From Bacillota bacterium (GTDB taxonomy: Bacteria; Bacillota; Clostridia; Christensenellales; Aristaeellaceae), in the NCBI GenBank assembly GCA_023411395.1, contig JAEYOV010000053.1:1-44689 (forward strand): DNA of 44,689 bases. Reading direction: 5' to 3'. Of this stretch, positions 7,551 to 15,031 are shown piece by piece. The notes beneath the pieces were generated by a model, which saw nothing but the letters and a program-made list of their open reading frames with translations, was not told where the DNA came from and did not search any database. The translations under genes were made by a program, and so were the position numbers. Each line of letters opens with the position of its first letter. The stretch's first letter is position 1.

Positions 7551-8420
7551 TCAGGGCGCAGGCTTGGCGGCCAGCTCGGCGGCCTGCTCCCACAGCACGT
7601 CGTAACCATCCACAACCGCCCAATCCACGGGCACCAGTTCCCACTTGGATACCAGGGCATCCAGCTCACCGGAGCCGCGCAGGCCGGCAATCAAGGTATC
7701 AATTACATTCAGCAGTTCCGTGTTGCCCTTCTTCACGGCCACGCCGTAGGGCTGGCTGGCGAAGGAGTCGGGCAGCAGGACGACGGTATCATCCACGTAT
7801 CCCATGAGGATGGCCTTGTCCACAGAGAAGCAGTCGATGCGGTCGCTGACCAGGGCGGCCTTGATATCGGGATAGCTTGGAAACTCCAGGAAGCTCAGGG
7901 TATAGCCCTTTTCCGCGGCGGCGGCTTCCAGCGCGCCCTTGGTGGTGGCGGACTGGGCCACGCCGATGGTTTTGCCGTCAAGGTCCGCAAAGCCAGAAAT
8001 ACCGGCATCCTTTTTCACCAGCAGGCCGATGGCATCCACAAAATACGGCTTGGTGAACTCGTACTGCAAAATACGGTCAGGCTTGATGGTAAAGGTGGCG
8101 ATGATGGCGTCAAGCTCACCGGTATCCAGCAGCGGGCCGCGGGTGGCCGCGGTGACGGGGGTGAATTCCACAGCATTTTCATCGCCAAGCAGCGTTTTTG
8201 CCAGGGCCTTGGCCAAGTCGATTTCCAGCCCTTCAAAGGTGCCGTTCAATTCCTGATAGCCAAACTTGGGCACGTCGGCCTTCACGCCAACCTTCAGCTT
8301 GCCGCGGGTCAAAATGGCCTGGATGGCGGGATCCTCCGCATTGAAAGATGCTTCGGCCAGCGCAACCGCCGATATCAACGTTAGCGTAAGCGCCAGAAGA
8401 ACCGCAAGGATTTTTTTCAT
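7551..8420 (-). CDS. amino acid ABC transporter substrate-binding protein (SBP family 3)
   Basis: A 289-residue extracellular binding protein of the periplasmic-binding family 3. It has a signal peptide (MKKILAVLLALTLTLISAVALA) and the ligand-pocket pattern ATRGPLLDTGELDAIIATFT, in which the Arg and the Asp bind the alpha-carboxylate and alpha-amino groups. The sequence resembles glutamate/glutamine/aspartate binders. The start at 8420 is fixed by GGAGGAAAACTAC-ATG; an ATG six codons upstream lacks a site. It lies 21 bases after the ATPase gene. The order ATPase, binding protein, permeases is the transcription order. Since the next operon upstream degrades D-glutamate and 5-oxoproline, one of those compounds is a plausible ligand, but that is inference. 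Confidence 0.92.
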   Translation of the reverse strand: MKKILAVLLALTLTLISAVALAEASFNAEDPAIQAILTRGKLKVGVKADVPKFGYQELNGTFEGLEIDLAKALAKTLLGDENAVEFTPVTAATRGPLLDTGELDAIIATFTIKPDRILQYEFTKPYFVDAIGLLVKKDAGISGFADLDGKTIGVAQSATTKGALEAAAAEKGYTLSFLEFPSYPDIKAALVSDRIDCFSVDKAILMGYVDDTVVLLPDSFASQPYGVAVKKGNTELLNVIDTLIAGLRGSGELDALVSKWELVPVDWAVVDGYDVLWEQAAELAAKPAP

Positions 8421-8441
8421 GTAGTTTTCCTCCTCCAATCG

Positions 8442-9170
8442 TTAATGCAGTATCTTGCCCAGGAACGAGCTGGTGCGCTCGCTTGAAGGGCGATGAAACA
8501 CCTGGTCCGGTGTGCCATCTTCCAAAATGTTGCCTTCGTCCAGGAACAGAACCCGGTCGGCAATATGCTCGGCGAAGTTCATTTCGTGGGTCACAAACAG
8601 CATGGTGATGTTTTGCTTCGCCACCCGCTCCATGATGTCCAGCACTTCCTTGATCATTTCCGGGTCCAGTGCAGAAGTAGGCTCATCAAACAGCAAAATT
8701 TCCGGATTCATTGTCAGCGCCCTGGCGATAGCCACCCGCTGCTGCTGACCGCCGGACAACTGGCTGGGATAGGCATCCTTCTTTTCGATGATGTTCACAT
8801 CACGCAAATGCTGCAAAGCCCGCTCCGTCACAACCTTTTTGCCTTCGCCCTTTAAAGCCACAGGCGCCATGGTCAGGTTCTCCAGAACGGTCTTGTGGGG
8901 ATAGAGATTGAAGTTTTGAAACACCATGCCAATGCCCTGCCGGGCTTTGTACAACTGGCGGCCGCGAAGGCGGCACATATCCTTGCCGTTGATGAGCACC
9001 CTGCCGTGGCTGGGCTTTTCAAACAGGTTGATGGTGCGCAAAAGCGTGCTCTTGCCACTGCCGCTGGGCCCAATGATCACCGTTTTGGAACCGTCGGGTA
9101 TTTCGAGATTGATGCCTTTTAATACGTGCAAAGCACCAAAGCGGACATGAACGTCCTCGAATAAAATCAT
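8442..9170 (-). CDS. polar amino acid ABC transporter ATP-binding protein (GlnQ-like)
   Basis: A 242-residue ABC ATPase with Walker A GPSGSGKST, signature LSGGQQQRVAIARAL, Walker B ILLFDEPTSALDPEM and the switch His in VTHEM. It resembles GlnQ/HisP/ArtP. The start is ATG 9168-9170 (MILFEDV) with AAGGGGG eight bases upstream; the longer open frame to 9347 runs into the promoter and is not coding. It is the first gene of the importer operon, driven by the promoter at 9264-9292. Confidence 0.95.
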   Translation of the reverse strand: MILFEDVHVRFGALHVLKGINLEIPDGSKTVIIGPSGSGKSTLLRTINLFEKPSHGRVLINGKDMCRLRGRQLYKARQGIGMVFQNFNLYPHKTVLENLTMAPVALKGEGKKVVTERALQHLRDVNIIEKKDAYPSQLSGGQQQRVAIARALTMNPEILLFDEPTSALDPEMIKEVLDIMERVAKQNITMLFVTHEMNFAEHIADRVLFLDEGNILEDGTPDQVFHRPSSERTSSFLGKILH

Positions 9171-9263
9171 AAAGCAACCCCCTTTACCAATGGCGGGTGC
9201 GCCGCCCGGAAAGCCGGGGAGCACCGTGCCCGGCAACCGGGCAAGCCTGGTGGAATTGATTTT

Positions 9264-9292
9264 ATTATATGGGATATATTGCAGGAAGTCAA
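9264..9292 (-). promoter_or_regulatory. sigma-A promoter of the amino acid importer operon
   Basis: TTGACT (9287-9292), a 17-bp spacer and TATAAT (9264-9269) on the minus strand. About 85 bases of leader follow before the ATPase ATG; it contains GC-rich hairpins (GCCCGG-TTG-CCGGGC around 9230-9244) that may hold regulatory information. No known riboswitch consensus was recognised. Confidence 0.85.
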
Positions 9293-9326
9293 TTTGAAAC
9301 ATGCAAAAAAACAGGAGGAAAACATC

Positions 9327-9365
9327 ATGAAGCATCGCATTCAGCATGTTGTATACAAAATCTGA
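9327..9365 (+). other. 12-codon reading frame behind a strong ribosome binding site
   Basis: On the plus strand AGGAGGAAAACATC precedes an ATG, and the frame MKHRIQHVVYKI ends at TGA 9363-9365. The spacing is ideal, which is unusual for chance. No clear plus-strand promoter is visible, so it may be the fossil start of a lost gene rather than an expressed peptide. Confidence 0.25.
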
Positions 9366-9449
9366 ATAACCGATTTATTACAACGTCATTTCTATCCGCA
9401 TTCCCGAAAAATCACGGGCGGGTGCCATACATGGCATATATGGTTAACC

Positions 9450-9490
9450 AAAAGGCTGCCTCTCCGCGATTCACTCGCTTTGAGACAGCC
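9450..9490 (-). terminator. terminator of the D-glutamate / 5-oxoproline operon
   Basis: Arms GGCTGCCTC (9454-9462) and GAGACAGCC (9482-9490) pair with one mismatch and enclose a nested GCGA/TCGC stem. Read on the minus strand the stem is followed by TTTT, 20 bases after the pxpA stop. Read on the plus strand it is followed by CTTTTT, so it may act in both directions. Confidence 0.7.
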
Positions 9491-9512
9491 CTTTTTCTAT
9501 CCTTGGAACCGA

Positions 9513-10283
9513 TTATTCCGCCATTTCCTGCAAAGGCAAAAGCCGCACGCCGGAAGATATCAGCACCTCGCGTATCCTTTGCGCAAAGGCCACCGCATGC
9601 TCCCCGTCGCCATGGATGCAGATGGAATCCGCCTGAACGGAAACATCCCGGCCCGTAACAGCCTTTACCTTTCCTTCTGTCACCATGCGCACCACCCGGG
9701 CGATGGTTTCCTCCTCATCTACGATAATGGCTCCGGGCTTTTGCCGGGATACCAGGGAGCCATCCTCCTCATATCCCCTGTCGGCGAACACCTCCCGGGC
9801 TACGGGCAGCCCCATCTCCCGGGCCGCGCGCACCATTTCGCTGCCCGCCAGCGCCAATAACACAAGGGACTTGTCGTAATCCCGTATGGCCTGGCATATG
9901 GCCCGGGCCAGAGCCGTATCCCTGGCGGCCATGTTGTACAGCGCACCATGGGGCTTTACATGAGCAAGCCTCACGCCGGCCGCCCGGCAGAACGCATCCA
10001 GCGCGCCGATCTGGTAGAGCATACAGGCTTTGGCTTCCGCAGGTGTCAGGCGCATCTCCCGCCGGCCAAAACCCATCATGTCGGGGAAGCCTGGATGCGC
10101 ACCCACCGCCACGTTATGTGCCTTGCAAAGCGCCACGGTTCTTTCCATCACTACAGGATCGGAGGCATGATAGCCGCAGGCCACGTTGGCGGAGGTGATA
10201 TGGGGGATCACCTTGTCATCCATCCCCATCACGTAAGCGCCGAAGCTCTCCCCCAGGTCGCAGTTCAAATCCACCCGGTACAT
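9513..10283 (-). CDS. pxpA: 5-oxoprolinase subunit A (LamB/YcsF family)
   Basis: The 256-residue protein begins with the family hallmark DLNCDLGESFG and carries SANVACGYHASDP, GAHPGFPD, HVKPHGALYN and FADRGYEEDGSL, all characteristic of LamB/YcsF proteins. PxpA works with PxpB and PxpC to open 5-oxoproline (pyroglutamate) to L-glutamate using ATP in bacteria. The length is normal. The start has a GGAAGGGGAAGCC site. It is the last gene of a six-gene operon, 12 bases after the DUF1445 gene, and is followed by a terminator. Confidence 0.95.
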   Translation of the reverse strand: MYRVDLNCDLGESFGAYVMGMDDKVIPHITSANVACGYHASDPVVMERTVALCKAHNVAVGAHPGFPDMMGFGRREMRLTPAEAKACMLYQIGALDAFCRAAGVRLAHVKPHGALYNMAARDTALARAICQAIRDYDKSLVLLALAGSEMVRAAREMGLPVAREVFADRGYEEDGSLVSRQKPGAIIVDEEETIARVVRMVTEGKVKAVTGRDVSVQADSICIHGDGEHAVAFAQRIREVLISSGVRLLPLQEMAE

Positions 10284-10295
10284 GGCTTCCCCTTC

Positions 10296-11081
10296 CTACT
10301 CTTTCAAGTGTGCGTTTTTGATATCGGTGATGAACATGTGCCCCGGCGCATGGGTGATCACAAACTCCGGCTCCACCCGCATCACCACGGCCTGGGGCGT
10401 CACGCCGCAGGGCCAGAATACAGGCACTTCATTCGAATGAATGGTAACGCAGTCGCCGTAATCGGGCTTATGGATGTCCTGTATGCCGATGGCGGCAGGA
10501 TCGCCAATATGAACCGGCGCGCCATGGACCCTGGGCATCGCGGCGGTCACCGTCACCGCCCGCACCACAAGCTCTATGGGCACAGGCCGCATGCTCACCA
10601 CCATATTCCCATGAAACACGCCGGCAGGCACAAGTGAAATGGAAGTATTGTACATGGGTACGTTGCGGCATTCTTCGATGTGGCGCACGGGCACGCCCGC
10701 CTCCAGCAGCGCGTCTTCAAAGGAAAAGCTGCACCCGATCAGAAAGCTCACCAAATCATCCCGCCACAGGTGATCCGCCTTCAAATGTTCCCCCGTCATC
10801 ACACCGTTTTCATAGACACGGTACTTGGGGATATCCAAAGCGATATCGGCATCCGGCGCAAGAAAAGGCAATGCGCGGCTGCCCGCGTCGCTGACCTCCA
10901 GCACCGGGCAGGCCTTTGGATTGCGCTGGGTGAACAGCAGAAAATCATACGCCAGCGCCTTGGGCATAGCCACAAGGTTGGCCTGGGCATAACCCAGGCA
11001 CATGCCCGATGTGGGCCCGGTGATCTTCCCCGCCCGGATCAGGCTGCGTACTTCCCGGGGTGACATATGGCTATAATCCAT
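10296..11081 (-). CDS. D-glutamate cyclase N-terminal-type protein (DUF1445, YcsI family, putative hydro-lyase)
   Basis: A 261-residue member of the YcsI/DUF1445 family, long annotated as putative hydro-lyase. Recognisable pieces are the N-terminal PREVRSLIRAG, GMCLGYAQANL, CSFSFEDAL, the PMYNTS stretch and the C-terminal ITHAPGHMFITD. In vertebrate D-glutamate cyclase (DGLUCY) a domain of this family is fused to a DUF4392 domain. Here the DUF4392 partner is a separate gene three positions upstream in the same operon. B. subtilis ycsI likewise sits beside 5-oxoprolinase genes. Its own reaction is unproven: it may be the other half of a split cyclase, or act on 5-oxo-D-proline. Confidence 0.9.
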   Translation of the reverse strand: MDYSHMSPREVRSLIRAGKITGPTSGMCLGYAQANLVAMPKALAYDFLLFTQRNPKACPVLEVSDAGSRALPFLAPDADIALDIPKYRVYENGVMTGEHLKADHLWRDDLVSFLIGCSFSFEDALLEAGVPVRHIEECRNVPMYNTSISLVPAGVFHGNMVVSMRPVPIELVVRAVTVTAAMPRVHGAPVHIGDPAAIGIQDIHKPDYGDCVTIHSNEVPVFWPCGVTPQAVVMRVEPEFVITHAPGHMFITDIKNAHLKE

Positions 11082-11090
11082 ATATTTTTC

Positions 11091-12041
11091 CTACCTTCCA
11101 TCCAGCATCTTCCGCCATGCGCCATATTGCCTTTCCTGCTTTCTGTACAGCCTTTGGGCATTGTCCACGGAAATTGCTTCAAAGCGCACCTTGTCACCCG
11201 CTTTGCATTGGGCGATCACAGGGATATCCACAGAAATCACCGTGGCGATCTTGGCATAGCCGCCCACCGTCTGCCTGTCGCAAAGGAGCACGATGGGTTT
11301 ACCGCTGGCGGGAACCTGAACGCTGCCCAAGGCGGTGGCGTCAGAAATGATATCCGCGCCGTTTAAAAAGGAAAGGGCTTTTCCATGAAGACGGCAGCCC
11401 ATACGGTCAGACTCGTTGGTGACCGCATATTCTTCCTTCATAAAAGTTGCAATGGCCTCCTTCGTAAAGGAGGTTTGGGCCTGGGGTCCCATGACCACAC
11501 GCAGCGTATGCACGCCCGGCTGCCTTTTGGGATGCGGCAGGACACGCTTATCAAGATTGGATAAACCGGCACACGGATCAGTGAAAGGAATTTCGTCCCC
11601 TGCTTTCAGCGCCCGACCCTCAAAACCGCCCAGGCCATATTTGATCTGGGTGGACTTGCTGCCCATAGCGCGCGGTACGCTCAATCCTCCCGCGAAAGCC
11701 GCATAAACGCGGCAGCCTTCCGAAACAGCTCCCAGGGAAAGCATATCCCCCGCCCGCACTTGTAAAGCTGCGTACATCGGCACAGGCACGCCGTTGCGTT
11801 TGGGCTCACACAATCCGCCGGCGATGGCTACCACGTTGTCACTGGCAAAGGCCATTTCCGCGCCCAGCAGCGTCATTTCCATCGCCGCTTCCCCCGGCTC
11901 GTTTCCAACAAGCAGGTTGGCCATGACCATGGCCCGCCTGTCCAGCGCACCGCCGGGGGCAAAGCCGTATTGCTGGTATCCAAAACGGCCCGCGTCCTGA
12001 ATGGTGGTCAACAGGCCCGGCGAGAGGATGGTAACACTCAT
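11091..12041 (-). CDS. pxpC: 5-oxoprolinase subunit C (biotin-dependent carboxyltransferase-like, KipA family)
   Basis: A 316-residue protein starting with the family pattern VTILSPGLLTTIQDAGRFGYQQYGF, followed by GALDRRAM and ending with a typical KIATVISVDIPVIAQCKAGDKVRF segment. It is homologous to the urea amidolyase/allophanate-hydrolase carboxyltransferase domain and is known to pair with PxpB. I take the start at 12041 (MSVTIL), which overlaps the pxpB stop as ATGA and has AGGAGG seven bases upstream; the ATG two codons earlier sits too close to that site. Length is normal. Confidence 0.95.
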   Translation of the reverse strand: MSVTILSPGLLTTIQDAGRFGYQQYGFAPGGALDRRAMVMANLLVGNEPGEAAMEMTLLGAEMAFASDNVVAIAGGLCEPKRNGVPVPMYAALQVRAGDMLSLGAVSEGCRVYAAFAGGLSVPRAMGSKSTQIKYGLGGFEGRALKAGDEIPFTDPCAGLSNLDKRVLPHPKRQPGVHTLRVVMGPQAQTSFTKEAIATFMKEEYAVTNESDRMGCRLHGKALSFLNGADIISDATALGSVQVPASGKPIVLLCDRQTVGGYAKIATVISVDIPVIAQCKAGDKVRFEAISVDNAQRLYRKQERQYGAWRKMLDGR

Positions 12042-12769
12042 AGCCATCCCTCCTGGGCCAGGCGGTATTTGTAGGTTCCATCTTCCGCCTGCGCTGCTAT
12101 TTCCATAAAGCGGGCCTTGTCAATGGGCACAAAGCGCAAGTAATCCCCCGCCTCGAACAATATCGGCAATGCACGCCTGGGATCATAGGGTTTTACCGGT
12201 GTCCTGCCTATCAGCTGCCATCCCCCCGGCGAGGCGATGGGATAAATCCCCGTCTGTTCCCCGCCGATGCCCACCGAGCCCGGCGGTATGCGTGTGCGGG
12301 GCGTTTTCAGCCTCGGGGTGTGAATGCGTTTGTCCAATCCGCCAAGGTAAGCAAAGCCGGGCAAAAAGCCCAGCATATAGATCCGGTATTCCCTTCCGCT
12401 GTGCAGGCGCACCACATCCTCCGGCGTCATTCCGGCATGGGATGATACAAAGCCGATATCCTCGCCGAACTCCCCGCCATAGCACACGGGAATTTCCCAT
12501 ATGCGCCTGCTTTCACGCACAACCTGGCCGGGCTTTTCAATCAGCCGCCTGAGCAAAGCCGTCAGGCGGCGGCAGGTAATTTCCGAGGGATCGTAGCAAA
12601 TGAGCAGGGACCGGTAGGTAGGGATCCACTCCAAAACGCCGGGAATGGCGGCATCTTTTAGCTTCATTGCAAGAGAACGTACCTTGCCGTTTATCTCCTC
12701 GCTGATCTCCCGGCCGAATTCCACCGTCAGCGCACAGTCCCCCACGGGCAGAAACACGTATCCGTCCAC
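12038..12769 (-). CDS. pxpB: 5-oxoprolinase subunit B (KipI family)
   Basis: The family pattern VFLPVGDCALTVEFG opens the protein, and YMLGFLPGFAYLGGLD, the proline-rich TPRTRIPPGSVGIGG and TGIYPIASPGGWQLIGRT segments follow, as in KipI/PxpB and the matching allophanate-hydrolase subunit. I chose a GTG start at 12767-12769 because AAGGGAGGAAGCC precedes it; an upstream GTG-ATG (12790) lacks a site and would overlap the preceding stop. It is coupled to pxpC by an ATGA overlap. In Bacillus the homologues KipI/KipA were first described as affecting sporulation kinase A, but the conserved biochemical role is 5-oxoprolinase. Confidence 0.94.
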   Translation of the reverse strand: MDGYVFLPVGDCALTVEFGREISEEINGKVRSLAMKLKDAAIPGVLEWIPTYRSLLICYDPSEITCRRLTALLRRLIEKPGQVVRESRRIWEIPVCYGGEFGEDIGFVSSHAGMTPEDVVRLHSGREYRIYMLGFLPGFAYLGGLDKRIHTPRLKTPRTRIPPGSVGIGGEQTGIYPIASPGGWQLIGRTPVKPYDPRRALPILFEAGDYLRFVPIDKARFMEIAAQAEDGTYKYRLAQEGWL

Positions 12770-12786
12770 GGCTTCCTCCCTTGGCA

Positions 12787-13875
12787 TCACAGTTCAACGG
12801 AGCCGTTTTCCTTTTGATAAAAGCCCAGCTCCAGCACCTTGTCAAACCAGGTTTTGCAGGTCTGTTCCAGTTGCATCGGGTAGCGTATGCATTCCCGCAT
12901 CAGTTCCACCAGCAGCACATGCATCTTCAATTCGAATCCGTCGATGGCGGGAATGAGCCAGCCGTTCATATCCACCATACCGTTGCGGGTGGCCGCCAGC
13001 AGCATTTCCCGTTCCATGTCCCCGTCGTGCATCACGGCCATGTCTTTCAAAAGGAACGCCAGCGCGGCCATCAGGCCATAGCAGCCCCAATCGGACACCG
13101 TGGCGGTGATCACGTGGCCGGCTTTGGTGCGGGCGCAGATGCCTCCGCCGCAGCCGCAGGCACAGGCGCCTGGCGCGGCGTAGGGAATGTGCTTTTGAAT
13201 GTGCTCCGAAAGCTGCCCCAGGCCCATTTCATTGCCCAGGTCGCCGATGGCGACGGTCAGAATTTTCCGCCTGTGCATCAGTTCAAAGAGAACGTCGGAC
13301 TTGTCCTCCAGAGCCGTCACGTTTTTTCCGATGGCGTTGTGGTATACGCCAAGGTCATTGGCTCCGGGATGCTCCACGCTGATGCCGGCCACGGGGCTGT
13401 ATTTGTTCAGCAGTTCCTCCGCCTGATCCTTTGCCTTGTCCGCATCCTTTGTAAAGGGGACCAGCGCCAGCGCCGCGGGATACTGTTGCGCTTCGTCAAT
13501 GGTATCGTAAGCGTGCAGCCCCGCCACGGGCGCCATGTTCCGGGCCGCCGCAATGCATTCCTCCGGGCAGATGAGCACCGGCACCGCCGAAAAGCCATGA
13601 GCCAGCGCGCGGGCCAGCAAAATGGCGCTGACGATACCGTCCGTCTCCGGCTTTTGATGGGTGGGCAGCACAAAGCCCGTAAAAATATACGTGAGGCTGC
13701 CGGGGCGCAGCGCCTTCTTCAAGTGAAGCGCCGCGTTCATGGTCAGGGGAAGCTTGCACTTTTCCCGCGCGCCTTTGTAGAGAATGCGGCACACGCCGTA
13801 TCCGCGGGGGTCCAGGTTCATCAGGTCGTCCAGATTCTGGCCAATGTTGAGAAGGGTCAACTGCTGCTGGTTCAT
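12787..13875 (-). CDS. D-glutamate cyclase C-terminal-type protein (DUF4392 / GLUCM family)
   Basis: A 362-residue protein of the DUF4392 family, the domain forming the C-terminal half of vertebrate D-glutamate cyclase, which dehydrates D-glutamate to 5-oxo-D-proline. Seen are the early TGFVLPTHQKPETDGIVSA, ISVEHPGAND, a conserved LTVAIGDLGNEMGLG, and a glycine/cysteine cluster GACACGCGGG that may bind metal or form the active site. The start at 13875 (MNQQQL) has GAGGT seven bases upstream; the longer frame to 13959 overlaps the aminotransferase gene and lacks a site. It follows the aminotransferase by 28 bases. Confidence 0.88.
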   Translation of the reverse strand: MNQQQLTLLNIGQNLDDLMNLDPRGYGVCRILYKGAREKCKLPLTMNAALHLKKALRPGSLTYIFTGFVLPTHQKPETDGIVSAILLARALAHGFSAVPVLICPEECIAAARNMAPVAGLHAYDTIDEAQQYPAALALVPFTKDADKAKDQAEELLNKYSPVAGISVEHPGANDLGVYHNAIGKNVTALEDKSDVLFELMHRRKILTVAIGDLGNEMGLGQLSEHIQKHIPYAAPGACACGCGGGICARTKAGHVITATVSDWGCYGLMAALAFLLKDMAVMHDGDMEREMLLAATRNGMVDMNGWLIPAIDGFELKMHVLLVELMRECIRYPMQLEQTCKTWFDKVLELGFYQKENGSVEL

Positions 13876-13903
13876 TTTGATGACCTCAATGGTTTCAATG
13901 GAA

Positions 13904-14764
13904 TTATGCCGGTGTCGCCACAGCGATTGTCGCGGCGTGCAAGCGGGCCATGGAGGCATCCTGCAGCGTTTTTAACAGCTCCGGGGCGCGGCCGCCCACG
14001 GCTTTGCCGTCGATCTGGCTCACAGAGCAGCAAAGCGCGCCGGCGCTGGTGTATATGATTTCGTCGGCGTCCAACATTTCGGACACGGTGAAGGCTTCCT
14101 CCCTCACGGGGATGCCGTTCTCCCTGGCCAGCCCAATCAGTTGCATTCTGGTGATGCCTGGCAGTATCAAATTCGACAGCGGCGCGGTGCGCAACATGCC
14201 GTCCTTCAAAATGTGGATATTGCTGTGGGCGCACTCGGTGACCATCTCACCCCGATGGAATACCGCCTCGTCGCAGCCGGCTTCCGCCGCCCGCTGGGAA
14301 GCAATCACGTTGGGCAAAAGATTGAGGGACTTAATATTGCAGTGAAGATAGCGCGTATCGGGAACCGTAATGAGTTTATATTTCAGATATATGCTCTTCA
14401 TGGGATAGGGGCGCACGGTGACCCACAGGTTGGGGCCCGTCGCCGCGCCGGAAAAGGTATGGTTGCGGGTACCCGTGCCGCGCGTTACCTGCCAATAAAG
14501 TATAACCTCATTGCTGTCCACCTTATTGACCAAATCGCAAAGCAATCCGGACATCTCCTCCTTGCTCATGGCAAGGGGTATCTCAATCATGGCGGCGCTG
14601 TTATAAAAGCGGTCCACATGCTCCTTCAGGGCATAAGGAATGTGGTTCAGCGCATATGTGGCATCGTATACGCCGTCGCCAAAGTAACTAACCCGGTCGT
14701 TCATGGGTACCATCATGTCCTGGATCAGGCCGGTTTTTCCATTATAATACCCCAGGTTCTCCAT
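13904..14764 (-). CDS. dat: D-amino acid aminotransferase (class IV PLP enzyme)
   Basis: This 286-residue class IV aminotransferase has the D-amino acid transaminase signature. The PLP lysine is K145 in HCNIKSLNLL, the same number as in the Bacillus sp. YM-1 enzyme, and the RGTGTRNHTF stretch supplies the carboxylate-trapping Arg100/His102 with Tyr33 in GDGVY. Branched-chain aminotransferases lack that combination. The reaction is D-alanine + 2-oxoglutarate to pyruvate + D-glutamate, reversible. The start is fixed by GGAGGAAAGACC-ATG. As first gene of the operon it would feed D-glutamate to the cyclase genes that follow. Confidence 0.92.
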   Translation of the reverse strand: MENLGYYNGKTGLIQDMMVPMNDRVSYFGDGVYDATYALNHIPYALKEHVDRFYNSAAMIEIPLAMSKEEMSGLLCDLVNKVDSNEVILYWQVTRGTGTRNHTFSGAATGPNLWVTVRPYPMKSIYLKYKLITVPDTRYLHCNIKSLNLLPNVIASQRAAEAGCDEAVFHRGEMVTECAHSNIHILKDGMLRTAPLSNLILPGITRMQLIGLARENGIPVREEAFTVSEMLDADEIIYTSAGALCCSVSQIDGKAVGGRAPELLKTLQDASMARLHAATIAVATPA

Positions 14765-14862
14765 GGTCTTTCCTCCATTTATCACGGAAAGGGGCCGGCC
14801 GCCGCAAAGCAGGTGAAATTTTCCGCCAGCGGGAGGCCCCTTCCGGTTTTTGCTTCCATAGT

Positions 14863-14891
14863 ATCATACTGCGATGCGGCGATTTTGTAAA
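14863..14891 (-). promoter_or_regulatory. sigma-A promoter of the dat-cyclase-pxp operon
   Basis: TTTACA (14886-14891), 17-bp spacer, TATGAT (14863-14868) on the minus strand. The leader of about 90 bases contains a strong long stem, GGAAGGGGCC near 14837-14847 with GGCCCCTTTCC near 14785-14795, directly before the ribosome binding site. That stem could regulate the operon, but I recognise no known riboswitch class. Confidence 0.75.
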
Positions 14892-14925
14892 TCGGTTTTG
14901 CGTTCACATAAACTTAATTTATATC

Positions 14926-14967
14926 TTGTGTCCATTCATACAAACTGGCATAATGAAACCGTAAGCA
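14926..14967 (+). promoter_or_regulatory. promoter of the GH127 gene with a possible catabolite-repression site
   Basis: TTGTGT (14926-14931), 17-bp spacer and CATAAT (14949-14954) on the plus strand, back to back with the dat promoter. TGAAACCGTAAGCA at 14954-14967 matches the CcpA cre consensus TGWAANCGNTNWCA at 12 of 14 positions and would cover the transcription start. Promoter call fairly good; cre call tentative. Confidence 0.55.
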
Positions 14968-15031
14968 TGCGTTTTGGGCATGGCGGTTTGGGTTCATGCC
15001 CCATGCGCATCAGGAAGGCAGTTGTTTGTAT

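Noticed and set aside
12038..12769. Annotation of pxpB/pxpC as the sporulation-kinase inhibitors KipI/KipA
   Set aside because: The family name derives from Bacillus, but the clustering with pxpA and D-glutamate cyclase genes points to 5-oxoprolinase as the function; an extra kinase role cannot be judged from sequence.
12781..14058. 425-codon open frame on the plus strand opposite the DUF4392 and dat genes
   Set aside because: It is antisense to two well-identified genes, lacks a ribosome binding site, and its composition (His/Gln rich) is what the reverse complement of GC-rich coding sequence gives.
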